A stretch of DNA of 64,000 nucleotides from Coleophoma eucalyptorum (Eukaryota; Ascomycota; Leotiomycetes; Helotiales; Dermateaceae), in contig JALRME010000014.1 in the NCBI GenBank assembly GCA_026120035.1, positions 372,001-436,000 on the forward strand, written 5' to 3'. A program made the translations under genes and the position numbers. Below the pieces are notes generated by a model, which saw nothing but the letters and a program-made list of their open reading frames with translations, was not told where the DNA came from and did not search any database. Below, piece by piece: positions 45,957-57,936 of this stretch (position 1 is the first letter of the stretch; every line of letters begins with the position of its first letter).

Positions 45957-48517
45957 ATGATTTCACGTCCTGTACTTGTATTTATTGCTCTTTTCATCGT
46001 TGCAATTGATGCGCAGCAATCGGGTTGGCAAGCTAATCAGATTAACGCGACATTATGCCAATGGCAAAGTCCTAGAGGTGATTGTTTTTGTTTGAGAGCA
46101 ATGAAAGGGATAAGAACTGACCAAATCACAGCTGCTATTGTCAGAGATACTCTTTATATAGATGGAGGCTACCTTTGGTGGCTTCCTGGTTTGGCAGATG
46201 GAACTTATGGGCCTCCAACAGCGGATGGCAAGTTCCAAAGCCCTGAGATATATCCCCGAGACTAATTTTCATCAAGACAATCCCCTCGGCCTTGTTTACA
46301 AACTAAATTTCAGCACTCCTTTTAACACTTTCCTCAACATCAGCTCGGTCTTCTCTACAATCTCCAAAGCCGCCAATGGCGGAGCGGCCAACAACATTGG
46401 GCCACAATACATCGATGGTGCGATGTTCGCAAACGATTATGAATGGTGGACATACGGCGGGCTTCTTCAACTTACCGATGCATATGATTCACCAGCAGGT
46501 GATTCAGTCGCTTCATACCAAGTCTATTCTTCTGAAAACACAGAGAAATTCCAACAGGGATTTGTCCTAAAACGCTTACCCAGTGGAATTTCAAGATACA
46601 TTACGAATGGAGCATCCGTTAGTGTTCCGTCAGAGAGCCTGGGGTTCTATTTTAGTGGACTCCAAGCCGCGAATTTTGGACCGGTTTACTACCTGCCTGG
46701 GTCACAGAATAGCTCGGAGAATGCAGATGTTAAGTCGGAGACTTTGATACAGCTGAATATGACGATTCAGCAACAGGAAGTCTGGTCGAACTTTACTCTC
46801 CCGTCTTCAGTTCCACCGAGAGCAAACGCAGAGATTATTTGGGTTCCAGTATCCGAGAAAGGAATTTTGGTCGCTATTGGCGGTGTTATTAATCCTTCAT
46901 ATGCGAACATCAACCAGACAGACAATATTTCCGATTCAGTAGCAAGCGTTAGTAAAATCCCCACGGTTCTTGTGTCGATTATCTACTAATGCGAGCTTCT
47001 AGCAACAAATCAGTCCTACGTTCATGTCAACAGTCTCTGTATATGACATTTCCACGCAGGCATGGTACGAGCAACCAACATCAGGAGGCGGCCCTGGTGC
47101 TTTGACTCAAGGCTGCACCGTTCTAGCTTCTGCACAAGACGGCTCTAGCCATAATATATACTGGTACGGCGGATTCAATGGAATTGACGCAACATCAGAA
47201 TTTAACGACGATGTCTGGATTCTTTCAATCCCTTCCTTCATGTGGATGAAAGTTTATTCCGGCAATAAAACCCACGGTCGAGCTGGTCATAAGTGCACAA
47301 GGCCATATCCAGATCAAATGCTTGTCATTGGTGGCTATCCTTCGCTGGCGGGCCATACGTTAAACTGCGTTGAGGGATTCATTCAAGTGTTCAATTTGAG
47401 CAGTGCTGAATGGATAGATACGTACAACCCAGATGTCTGGAGTAATTATACCGTCCCTTCGATGATAAATGCCATGATTGGCGGCTCTGGAACTGGTAGC
47501 GCAACCCAGACTGCTCCAACGCCCACTGGATTCTCGGATACGGCTTTATCAAGCATCTTTGCTGCTACATACGAAACATCAAAGATATCAACCTGGTATC
47601 CATACACAGCCGCCGAAACAGGTTCGAGGATTGGAACCAGTTCTTCTACTCATGGTTCAGGAATACCAAGATACCTAGCACCTTTATTAGGGGTGGTTCT
47701 CGGTCTTTTCTTCGTTGCGATCTTTGTCGCAGCTGCTATTTTCTGGCGACGAAGATTACTGAAACGAGGGCATTCGGCAAGCAGCGATACAGAACGCAGC
47801 GAACAACAGCACAGAGTCATGAGCTGGGTAAGAGGAATTTCTGTGAATGCGAAGTCGCCAACAGTCCCAACCGAGGAAAAATCTCCCTATAGTGAGCATG
47901 AACACGCACTGACGCAGGAAGTTGCGGGGACGGCAGTTCATGAGATGATGGGTAGTTGTTTCAGTCTCAAAGTTTCCCAAATGATGGCTGACAGAAATCT
48001 AGACACATCTAAGCCCGTCGAGCTCGAGACCGGATCCATACTTCTCAGATCTCCTCACCGCACATCGCTCGGAATGCCTGATGGCCTGCGCTCCTCGCCA
48101 ACAAACGCGAGCAGTACATCGCGGTTCTCGCAAAGTTCAGCAAATAACCATCCCACTATCTCGCCTCTGTATTCACCATCCCCAACACACGCTTTCAATA
48201 CCCCCACCATTCCCGAAAATTCACCATCATTACAAACGCCGTCTCGGTCTCTGAGCGGGATCTCGGATATAAGTGATAGCGATAAGAAAGCAGCGGAGAA
48301 AAGTCCCTATTCGATGCCGCCCGAGGGTAATAGACCGAGCCCGAATGTGAGAACGAGAGCGGCACCATTAGCACATGATTTAAGACATGGTGCGAAGAGG
48401 AGACAGGGCACTATAAGTCCTCTGGACTTTGATGAGATGATTATTTCGGGGACGGGAGGGGATTATCCAGGAACAGTGGACCAGGCGAAGGGGGGTGGTT
48501 TTGAGGAGAGTTTGTAA
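45957..48517 (+). CDS. Kelch-repeat single-pass membrane protein
   Basis: Four exons (45957-46077, 46132-46227, 46277-46947, 47003-48517), 800 residues in frame. Signal peptide MISRPVLVFIALFIVAIDA. An extracellular beta-propeller-like region follows with Kelch-type blades: VRDTLYIDGGYLWWLPGLAD, MFANDYEWWTYGGLLQLTD, IWVPVSEKGILVAIGGVINP, HNIYWYGGFNG and DQMLVIGGYPSLAG. Many N-glycosylation sites are present. One membrane segment (APLLGVVLGLFFVAIFVAAA) is followed by RRRLLKR and a Ser/Pro-rich cytosolic tail of about 250 residues with many SP sites. The layout suits a wall or surface sensor. Oddity: the second intron starts with GC (GCAAGT at 46228) and ends TCAAG at 46276, a GC-AG intron of 49 bp with an ACTAAT branch site; this choice alone keeps the frame and gives DNPLGLVYKLNFS. 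Confidence 0.86.
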
Positions 48518-49765
48518 TCTATTCTTGTGCAAAACCTTGTTCTTGAAGGCTTGGTATTTCTCCCATCATGTCGGTGAATTGAAACATCGAAAACTTTGGC
48601 TATGTGACGGTTGTGCCCGTTCCATGTCTCTAACCTCAGGCTTTGTGCTTGCTCGCTTAATTTTACTAATCTGCCTGCATTATTCTTGCCCTACCCGTTT
48701 AGTCGTATGCTGCTTTGAGATGCCCCTATTTCCATGACCTCTTTTAAAGAGATCTTGGAGGCCATTAACCTCGGGGAAAAGCCAAGAGTTTTTACACCAA
48801 GGATTCAAGACGCGGAGAATTTCAGGAGAACAGCTCAGACCGGACACCCTTCGGAACCAACCACCAAGACATGTTTCTCGTAATAAGACCTACGGTGGGT
48901 ATCAGCCCTTAGCAAGCCCAGGCGCATAAGATGTTTCGACAGAAATAAGGACATCTGAAAATGTTCGCGGTCTTACCTAAAGGTTCTAGGCATACGAGAC
49001 AAACAACAAGGCATGATCATCATACTCGATTTTGTACGGCGCAAGATCACGACTCTACAAGCTCGATGGAAGGTACTCCAGATGTCAGAGCATCTCATTA
49101 ACCAATATAAAATCGATAACTAGGACAACAAATCGTTCCACTGACAACGAAACCATCTCATTGAAGTTTGAAGTTTCGGCGAGGTCACCTGACTATGGAG
49201 TAAAGAAACATTCTCAGCGATACAGTCTTTTACAACATTGACTCAAATTTCGAAGCACGTTCTAATCTTCACACTGGAGTTTCTAGGCCCTATCCATATT
49301 AATCTCTTGCTGATTACCTTAACCTTTATAACATCATGGAAGCTAATGGTTGAGCAGGGGATAATTCTATCAGGAGGAGATTTTGGCGCTAAGCCAAGTG
49401 TGTTTTAGTTTTGTCAAAGTTTTGGATATACTATATATAAATATCAATTCCCTTGATATTATTACTAAATAAGGTTCAAAATCAGTACTTTGGCCGATTG
49501 ATCAATCTAAATGGTTATTGACCCGATGACGATATAGGGTATCTGGACAAAAGAAAATAATGAGATACATAGCCCGAACAAAAAACGCCCGGCGTCTTTG
49601 CTAGGACCAAAAGTCAACGCAGAGATTGTATAGATTCAATCTTAGATTGTTTCCAGAAAACTTTCCTTTCGCTGTAATATAAATGCAGATTGCTATTCGC
49701 ATATTCCAATTTTTCCAAAGTAAACGGTATACGTATTTCGACTCTTTCCAGATCAAGTCATCAAT
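48518..49765. other. Convergent 3' interval
   Basis: Between the stops of the Kelch gene and the SUR7/PalI gene. AT-rich in places (49320-49560). No gene seen. Confidence 0.55.
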
Positions 49766-50885
49766 TTATGGCGACGTAGAAATCAGAGCCTGCTTCTTGA
49801 CCACTTCGATCGCTTGGTGTATGATGCCTTCTCGGTATACTCTCTCTTTCTTTGCTTGTGACCAATACAGAATTCGACAACCCAAGCGAGGGAGGCGAGG
49901 AGCATACAACCCGTAGACACCCAGGTAATGATGAGGTATTTCGTACCTCTGTATGCGTAGATCCCGATGTCGTTGCCATACTTGTTAACAGCGTGTACGA
50001 ATTTCCCTTGGACGATAGTAACGATGATGGATGCGATGAGAAGAGCAAGGAAGGATATCTAAGCCATTCTGTCAGTTGTGCTAAGGCCATTTAGGACGAA
50101 AAACATACGCTAGCCAGTCCCCAATTTCCGAAAGCTATCAAGCGCGATCCGCTCATTAGGAACGCTACAAGACCTGCGAGGATGGATACTCCTGCTGCAG
50201 CAATACCAATCGCATATAGAATGAATGTCGCGTCCATAGCTACATTTGCAGCGTTGATCGCATGCTGGATCTCATCCGGCCAGTTGATATCGGAAAGATT
50301 GATGCCTAATGAACCAAGTTGAAGTTGGTCGTCCAGTGTCTGTGTGAGATTGAAATGGTCTGCATATGCTTCATTAGCATTTAGTTACCGAATGTGAACC
50401 TCTGAGCTTACACATCGCAGTTTGGTTTGAACACTCGGTGATATTCTTGTGTGAGGGCTTGGCCGTAGCATTTGGAGCGTATGAGCCTTGGCACATATCC
50501 ATCATGTGCAAGCTATACCATTGCGAGATCCCTAGCTCCTGAGCCAACTTGTCGGCGATGTCGCCTTCGATACTTGATAATTCACCTTCGATAGAGTCGG
50601 TGACATTCTGCGCGAGACTGCTAATAAACGAGCCGAGGGAGCTCGAGGTTGAGCTTGCAGAAGAGCTTGAAGAAGATGTTGAGGTAGGAACGAGATCATG
50701 TCCGAGCGTGGATGTGTTCAGCTGCACCGTGTTAATAGCCTATCGACAATGAATGAAATTATCCATACTGTCAAGATATTGTAGTCTTCCATGAAACCTG
50801 GTTTGTTGCCCGCAAAGAGAGCTAGCATGCTCAAGACGAAGGCTACAATGGCGCAAGCCACTGGGAGCAGAGCGGAGAAGCGCAT
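49766..50885 (-). CDS. SUR7/PalI-family four-membrane-segment protein
   Basis: Starts at ATG 50885 with a membrane segment (MRFSALLPVACAIVAFVLSM). An intron of about 47 bp (donor GTATGG, acceptor GTGCAG) gives DYNILT|LNTSTLGHDL, the pattern of this family's first extracellular loop. The loop is Ser-rich and ends ISQWYSLHMMDMCQGSY with a later Cys in NITECSNQTAM. Three more membrane segments follow: DATFILYAIGIAAAGVSILA, ISFLALLIASIIVTIVQG and YLIITWVSTGCMLLASLAWV. The short cytosolic tail is basic (HKQRKRVYREG). Two further introns (donors GTAAGC and GTATGT). SUR7 proteins mark eisosomes and cortical patches; PalI is a pH-signalling sensor. Which of these it resembles functionally cannot be told from sequence alone. 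Confidence 0.85.
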
Positions 50886-52050
50886 ATTGCAAAGTGTGAT
50901 AGGCGCGTATTGGATTTGGTGCGGATTCTAGATGTGAGCAGCAAAAACCCGCGCATCGGAGCATGCAGTAAAGATATAGAGAAAGACAGAAAAGAAAAGC
51001 CTGAGAGAATCAGGTCCCAAGTCGTTGACCGTTTATGTGACCTACCAGCCTCAACCCACGACACGTAGGATACGCCGATGGAGAAGAGCATTTCGACCAG
51101 GGTCGATGCTTGTTTTGCCAGATGCCAAGGAGGAGTAGAGTTTGTGTCATCACTGTCGTTCATCCTCATCCAATGTGCATCAGAATGCTGGGATTGAGCA
51201 GACTTGGATATTTTGCAAGCCCGGTTTGCGACGTCATCTGTTGTGGATGATCAGTTGGAGTTGACAGGGCCACAAGGTTGGAATCTGGAAAATGAGGGGC
51301 TATGCCACTTCGGGACATGGGACCGAGCCCCGCCTCGTCCCATTTAGCGCCAGGGGTCTTTGGACAGCTGGCGAGCGAGAGAGAGAGAGAGCAGGTTCGT
51401 CGGTTATTGATGGATGAGTTTCTGTAAGAGGGCGGTAAGGCGTGGCGGTTTGAACTGATGCTTTGGCGCGACTATAATTAGAAGATTCGTATTGCTGTTC
51501 TTCCCTGTGGTTTGGGGCTGCACTCATGGATCCTTATGGATACTTGTGGTCGCTGACGGTACTGTGTTGGACTAGGTGGTGATATAAACACGTGATTTGG
51601 CCCATCACGCTTCATGTAGAGCCCTACGGTGTATGGCCTTTATCTTAAGCCTACCTAATGTAAGCTGTGTCATTCTCTTATGGCTGCCTGCTAATGGGAA
51701 AAGGCAGAATGCAGAATCAGAGCTCCCTGCACGTGAAGTTCTGTAATACGCGGACCCCAATCACGTTATTAAGTTGGGTTGTTTTGTTAGGTTGTCAAAC
51801 TTATGGCTCTTGGCCAACGCAATATCTCTATCTCTATTGGTAGCCTCTTGTTCTTGGTATCTGAAGGGTTTAAGGGTGAAATGATGCTTTTGCTTTGGAA
51901 GTTTTGTTTTGCGCGACGTTTATGTTTGTGGCCCATTAAGTACAACCCGAGAGCCTCGAGACTGATTCGTACTAACCCAATGATGTTACTTTCCGGTCAA
52001 ATGATTATAATCTTTTCTATACTCATCTCATCTACTAACTACATGACGGT
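50886..52050. other. Upstream region of the SUR7/PalI gene
   Basis: Holds its promoter and a (GA)7 dinucleotide run at about 51377-51391. A short upstream frame starting at 51169 (MRMNDSDDTNSTPPWHLAK) overlaps the likely leader and could be an upstream ORF. No separate gene supported. Confidence 0.5.
51377..51391. repeat. (GA)n dinucleotide repeat
   Basis: About seven GA units in the upstream region of the SUR7/PalI gene. Confidence 0.8.
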
Positions 52051-54227
52051 TTACCACGCTTCCCAAACATGCGCACCAATGGCCACAAGTCTGTTAAACA
52101 ACTCATCCCTAAGGGCAATCGCCGTAAGCTGTTTCTTGTTTCCGGTTCTGTCGATAATCAAAATCCCGTCTGCAATATCCCTCGATGTCGCCCATCCCAC
52201 AACCAGTTTTGTCTTCCAGCCAAGTCCGCCAACCTTCTTAATTTCCTGCGATTGAAATTGTCAGACAACTTCTAGCATGGTGCGTTATCAAGAACAATAG
52301 ACTCACCGCAATATCGGCGATCGCAATGGAGAAGACGGGATCAATATCTTCTCTCTCAGTCGTCCAACTTAGAGCCGGACTAGTCGCTTCAGTAGTAATG
52401 TATGCATGACCCTTCTGACCTCTGAACCGAGCAGGGAAATCAATAGGTCCCGATTCGGGATCGGGGCTAGATTTAAGAACGCCAAGTCGATTCTTTGCAT
52501 GCTCCGCGCCAGCCGCAGCCTTCAACCGATCGGTACCAAGAATGCCCTCGACCGTTCCTTTAGTTGAGGACTTGAGTAAAGCCATGAGTCGCCGTCCGTG
52601 CTGCTTCTTTGGAGCAGGTGCAGCCTTGATAGTCGAATCTGGATGAACGGCGGCAGCCATCTCTTCTTCAGACACGCCTTCTGCCTCTGTTAGAAGATCA
52701 ACAAAGCTTCTACATACCATAATGAACGAGATTTATACTTACCAAGATGCTCGAGGTCTTGACCAGCTGTTGCATGCGCTGCATTGGGTGGAGGTACGCC
52801 AGAGTATGGTGGAGGTGGCAAGGGGGCTTTGTTTGCTTCACCAATACGCAGCAGGGTAAGAGTAAGTTGGGCATTCGTTGGAACTCCCTTAAGCAGCGTG
52901 TTTCTAATCTCCAAGAGTCTCTGCCAGTGAGGAAACTCGTGGTTGAGGTAAGAAAGTGCCCGCCAGATAAGCGGGTCACTGAAGAAACCAATACCGACAA
53001 ACAAGGTGTTCATTTTAATGAACATATATGATGATGTGAAAATTGAGACGAGAAGAATCGGTGCTAAAAGAGCCGCAAGCTTCATTCGTGGCTTATCCTG
53101 GGGAAATGGTGCCGTGGGTGAGAGCGCATTGCCAAATCTTTCCCACCCATCTGCGATATCAGCCACCGCATGCATAACCGGTCGCGTCTTGGACCACATG
53201 GCCGCGGAAATAGGCTCCTTTGTTTTGTCATGGAGTGTGTTTGGCTCCCCTCCAGCAGCTCTATCTTTAGCATCCGCTGCACCCGTTGCCAAGTTTGTTG
53301 GGTCTGGTGCTGCACTCTCGAGACTGCTTGCGCCTTCTTCGCCATCATGAGGGTCACCTTGAGGATGCTTGCCTGCTGCGCTACTAATCGCGATTGAGGT
53401 AAAGCTGTTGACAAAGTTACTGGCTTCCTGTTCGACGGCTTCACCCTGATGCTTTTCGGGTGCGCCAGTCAAACTGTTATCGCTTCCTAATACTCCAGCA
53501 GCAGGCTTCTTTATTCCTCCAGTCTTGCTGTCAATCAGAGCTATTGGAGCCGGAGGAAAACAAAGTGATCGCGCCGGAGGATAAACTATAAGCACCATAA
53601 TAAATGCAATTATGGTGGGAACGAGGAGATCGAGGGCCCATGAGACAAAGTAAACAACGGCGAAGGCGATCGTTCGGTTTCGCTCCCGCCATGATCGAAG
53701 ACGTGCAATATGCTTGCCTGAACCAGCCACACCAACTATGACGGTCATATAAAGTCGCTCAATATTAGCTCGTAATTTATCTGGAGAGAATTCTTCTTCG
53801 TCTGCGATATTGAGGTCAAGGCCACCGAGGGGGGGCTCAGGAAGCGCCTTTACGTGGTACATTTGCTTCGAAGTGTCAGCTGTGTTTCATTCTGATCCTA
53901 AGTACGGCACACCTTATTAAATCTCCTTATCAAAGTCCAAAGCTCTTCGTTCGGTAGTCCTCCTACTAATTCAGGTATCACTCCAGCATCTTCATTCCAG
54001 CCAAGATCCTTGACTTCTATGTTGCCATGATCGAGTTGTGCAAGACCTTTTTCTTCATGATCAGCATTTGCCAGTATATGGCTCTCTGTTGGATGCTCTT
54101 CTTCGTGTGCTTCGACCATCTCTGGTTCGTCCATGTCGTGAAGTGCTTGGTGTACTTCGATAGAAGGTCCCGTCACAGACTGGGGTTGGGTACCAAGAGG
54201 TACTGGGCCTTCTGCAGGGGCCGGCAT
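52051..54227 (-). CDS. DUF3292-like membrane protein of unknown function
   Basis: Starts at ATG 54227 (MPAPAEGPVPLGTQPQSV). Exon 1 is acidic and ends LPNEELWTLIRRFNK, then an intron leads to MYHVKALPEPPLGGLDLNIA. Two membrane regions follow, TIAFAVVYFVSWALDLLVPT with IIAFIMVLIVYPPARSL, and LAALLAPILLVSIFTSSYMF, separated by a long acidic, Ala/Ser-rich loop. A further exon (about 52690-52310) has basic and Ala-rich sequence (KKQHGRRLMALLKSSTKG). The last exon ends EIKKVGGLGWKTKLVVGWAT with GILIIDRTGNKKQLTAIALR, a GRAM/PH-like sheet, finishing at the stop at 52053-52051. The layout fits fungal DUF3292 proteins as I recall them. A membrane-anchored lipid-binding or contact-site role is only a guess. 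Confidence 0.75.
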
Positions 54228-55693
54228 GATGATAGTCAATTTCAGATAACAATCTTGAATAGATTAATTCTGATGAATGAGTTAGGAAAAAGAAATCCAT
54301 TTTTTGAAAGGAGGTAGTATGATGGCATTGCAGAGACGGGTTCGTCGTCTGAAGCTAATGAGCGCCACGATGACCTCATTGGCACTCACCAGCCGCGAGG
54401 ATCATTTCTCGATATGAGAAAGATGTTACTATCCTAAGATTGACTAAAACACGTTGCGTTTTGTCTTTTGCCATGTTCCAGCATAGAGTAATCAGGTAGT
54501 AACCTGTAAATTGATACATTGTTCCGAGTTAATATCAGAGTCCACCTAGGTGATCTCCAGATTTGCCCAAGGATTGGAGTGAGTTCGTCTGACAAGCATC
54601 GTCATCCCTGCCACACTTAACCGAAGCTTCTTTCTTGCTCGGGATAAGCGACGTACAGACAGAGAATACACACCTAGCCTGGACGAGAGTATGTGGCCTT
54701 ATGTGCCTTATTCCAACCCTGAGTTTTCTTCTATGATTTGATAGAATTTGACAAACCCAGATTTACTATTGCTCAAGGAAGATAGGTGCCCCATGCGCAG
54801 TAAGCTGTTGAGGGGATATTCTGGAGATGGCATTTTCTTCCCCGCCACATTTAGTTAATTTGACCGAGAGCAAGAATAAAGTCTGATACAAAATAATTTA
54901 CCTTTTGATCCGGTGAAAAATCCGGAAAGGACTTATTAAACGGATACCATACTGTGGAAATCGCAGCAACTTTGGACTAATGCTCGGAGTTTCGGGGCCT
55001 ATTGAAATAAAGCTTTTAGTATCAACGAATGCTAGTACTTAGATAGTCACATATGTTAAATAAATTAAGCGCTGAATAGTCGTGAGCCTATGAAAGTACT
55101 ACAAGGGTCAATTTAGATATTTTAATGTTATCCTTCAGGAATCATAGTCCATTATTTAGCCCTTTCGGCTTCAAACCTTACCTTACAAATCCTATTGGCT
55201 TTCGCATTCGTATAGCACTAGTGGATGAGGTTGCAGCATTAGCGGCTGCGAGGATGATACTCAGCTCCAATGTATGCTCATATTTGGAGTCAGCAGGCAT
55301 ATATCCTATTACAAATCGAGAACGCCAAAGTCAAAATCAAGTCAAAATCACCTTGATTCGTGGATTTACTATCTACTGTAAAATATACTGAGGATTCGTA
55401 GGTCATGTATTTAGGTAAGGCAGATAAATATAAAATCGGTATATCTGCTTGATAGTTACCCCCATTATAGCTAAGGTGAGGCTTAATTACCTTTGATGGC
55501 CGGATATTATGTATGTCAGCTCTTCCCCAGCTTAAGTTTCTGCAGATGCTAGTCTGCGCAATATTTTGGGGTTGTCACACTATTTGAAATCAAAGTATAT
55601 AAAAGGGAAGAACCTTCTGTTAGTATTGTCGAGAAAGAGAGACAAGCGGTTCGGAACTAATATCTCTAGCAATAATTTCCTCATTGAGCTCCC
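54228..55693. other. Gene-free interval with divergent promoters
   Basis: Between the starts of the DUF3292-like gene (minus) and the MDR oxidoreductase (plus). AT-rich near 54860-55110. No coding frame with a recognisable domain. Confidence 0.55.
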
Positions 55694-56920
55694 ATGATGA
55701 AGGAGGTCATTGTCTCTGTGCGCCCGTCTCTCACAACAGAGATTCATGAAGTGGAAATCCCAATTCCACAGCCGAATGACATTATTATCAAGGTTATGGT
55801 GGCTGGAAGCAATGTCAAAGGTATGCAACTCTGCCCCGTTGGCCTTCAGATATGCCTTATCATATGAAAGGCTAAATTATCGGTAACTAGATTGGGCACA
55901 TCTCGAAGTCAGAAATATATCCCTGAATAGCGGCGATGATATCGCTGGGACCATCTTTAAACTGGGAGAGAATGCCGAAGCAGCGGGGGAGTTTCGGGTC
56001 GGGGATCGCGTGGCTGCTTTCCATCCAATGCTGACTCCTGGAGGTGCATATGCAGAATTTGCAGTTGCTCCTCATCATACTGTATTCAAGCTTCCCGCAG
56101 CAATAACATTCGAGGGTAAGATGACCAAAAGTTAAATTCATCGCTTGAGCTCAAATACTAATGTTTATTACTAGAAGCTGCCACAATTCCTCTTGTGGCT
56201 ATGACTGCTGGTATAGCACTATTTCGCTCCCAGTGTTTACCCCCTCCATGGTCTCCCCGTATATCTACCGCAGCACCATTACCTCTGATAGTGTATGGAG
56301 CCTCTTCAGCATTAGGGTGTTTTGCGATCAAACTCGCAAAGGCATCTAACATCCACCCAATTATTGCTATTTGCGGTGAAAGCAAAGATTATGTTGCTTC
56401 AATCATAGAGCCATCTAAGGGAGACACAATTTTAGACTATCGGCATGGAACAGAGGCAATGAAGGCAGCTGTGAAGCAAGCCTTGGAGCCGCTTGTAGCC
56501 CATCATGCCCTTGATGCTATTAGCGCTCATGGGACTTGGGTCCCTTTGACACAGATTCTATCTCCCTCGGGTAGTCAAGTCTCGGTAGTGTCAGGGGCTA
56601 ATGCTTACAACGAGAAAGAAGTTCAGGAAGGGGTAGAGATCAAATATACGTTTGTTGGAATTGCCCATACAGGCGCCTATGGTCCTAAAATGCCAAAACA
56701 ACCAGCAGAGAAGGAATCCGTTCAAAGTGCGCCAGAATTCGCTTACATCTTCTTCAGATATGTAGCTCGTATGTTGGCTCTAAATACGTTTGAAGGACAT
56801 CCTTATGAAATCATACCTGGAGGTCTGGATGGAGTAGCATTGGGACTACAGAAACTGAAGAATGGAGAGGCAAAGGGTCGAAAGTTCGTTTACAGAATCT
56901 GCGAGAAATCATCAGTCTGA
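55694..56920 (+). CDS. MDR-superfamily zinc-independent oxidoreductase (quinone reductase/trans-enoyl reductase-like)
   Basis: Three exons (55694-55820, 55891-56115, 56175-56920), 365 residues in frame. Starts MMKEVIVSVRPSLTTEIHEV. The GroES-like domain shows IIIKVMVAGSNVKDWAHLE, GDDIAGTIFKLGENAEAAGE and GDRVAAFHPMLTPGGAYAEF. The Rossmann domain has LIVYGASSALGCFAIKLAK, where the NADPH loop GxGxxG is changed to GASSALG as in this subfamily. No zinc-binding Cys cluster is seen. Homologous enzymes include quinone reductases and the stand-alone enoyl reductases of polyketide clusters, and several adjacent genes are transporters, but no synthase is in the window. The substrate is therefore open. 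Both introns have consensus donors (GTATGC and GTAAGA). Confidence 0.88.
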
Positions 56921-57093
56921 ATGTTCTGAATGTTTTAAATAACTCGTCTTATAGTTTCGGTGCATATAGCATTTTGAGATATTCAAAGCGATTTTCTTCA
57001 ATTGGCCCAGTCCAACTTCCCTGATAACTTCTTTGTATTACGAGTTTCAAAAACATCACATATTTTCACACCTCCAAATTCAAACCCTCGATA

Positions 57094-57320
57094 TTAAACC
57101 CATGTCCAGAGCCTTTTTCTGGTCTTCTGTAAGAAGTCGTATACAATGCAAAAATCCGATGCACAATACTGTGGACTAAGACTAGCGATCCTTTCATCGT
57201 CAAGAATCCAACGGCATAAAGTACAGCTGCCATTACTTGCTCGGATTAGATCCGTGAGCTTAAATGGAAATGTCACGGAGTCGTCCACATCTACTACTGT
57301 AGGCGGCTGTGGGAGCCGTG
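57094..57320 (-). pseudogene. Possible fragment of a HET-type protein N-terminus
   Basis: A minus-strand open segment reads TVVDVDDSVTFPFKLTDLIR, then ASNGSCTLCRWILDDERI and YCASDFCIVYDFLQKTRKR before a stop. The pattern F-x-L-x-D-L ... C-x-L-C ... resembles the lead-in of fungal HET-domain proteins. There is no ATG at the proper place and no HET core (motifs such as the typical Trp-Gly or YxALSYxW) downstream. A relic is possible, chance is not excluded. Confidence 0.28.
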
Positions 57321-57613
57321 GAGCTCAAGAACAGAGCTGATTTCCTTATTGTCGCCTACGGAGATCGATGACTAGATTTTGGCAGTAACTGCAGAAGTGA
57401 GGTTGTAAAGCGAGTGGTGCCATACTCCTAGCAGAAGCGACGCGATGAGCCAAAGTACAGAAAAGGGAAACTGCGGGTGATAGAGGGTTATGTGAGAAAG
57501 CTAGCCGGAATCATAAGCAGATAGTTATTCGTGGTAGCTGCCTGGGTTGCATTCTATTTACTACAGTCTAGTCAATATATCTCAGAATGGTAAATGTCGA
57601 AATGTATTTATTT

Positions 57614-57636
57614 GCCACGTGACCGAATCACGTGGC
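57614..57636. promoter_or_regulatory. Inverted pair of CACGTG E-boxes
   Basis: GCCACGTGA and TCACGTGGC form 9-bp inverted arms separated by 5 bp, giving two CACGTG cores (57617-57622 and 57629-57634). bHLH factors of the Pho4/Cbf1/SREBP kind bind such sites. It is located between two gene 3' ends, but upstream of the minus-strand HET-like fragment. Confidence 0.5.
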
Positions 57637-57936
57637 TAAGATCGCGAGAAGGGATTACATTCATCTTGAAGAAGAACCACCTACAACACTGCATATCTTG
57701 TAGTTGAAGCCTATGATGGTATAGAGGCCTTATTATTTTAAACATATACCAACAGAAAGGCAGGCTATCCTGTAAAGCAAAACAGGCGGCGAAGTTAACC
57801 CTTAGATAACGGTGTGCAAATCTAAGGTTCTCCAGGTACGCACTTTTAATGGTAGCAGATCTGAATTCATTCTCAGGTTCTCGTTTACATTGGTTTTTTT
57901 ATAAAAAATTTCATCCATACTTTCACTTCAAATGGA

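Larger units (their letters stand above)
56921..57936. other. Convergent interval holding a possible gene relic
   Basis: Between two convergent stops. Contains a minus-strand open segment with HET-like character and an inverted pair of E-boxes, both listed separately. Confidence 0.5.

Noticed and set aside
51803..52255. 150-codon plus-strand open frame
   Set aside because: It is antisense to the last exon of the DUF3292-like gene, whose frame has splice signals and coherent sequence.
54228..54239. Start of the DUF3292-like protein four codons earlier
   Set aside because: That codon is TTG; the ATG at 54227 follows directly.
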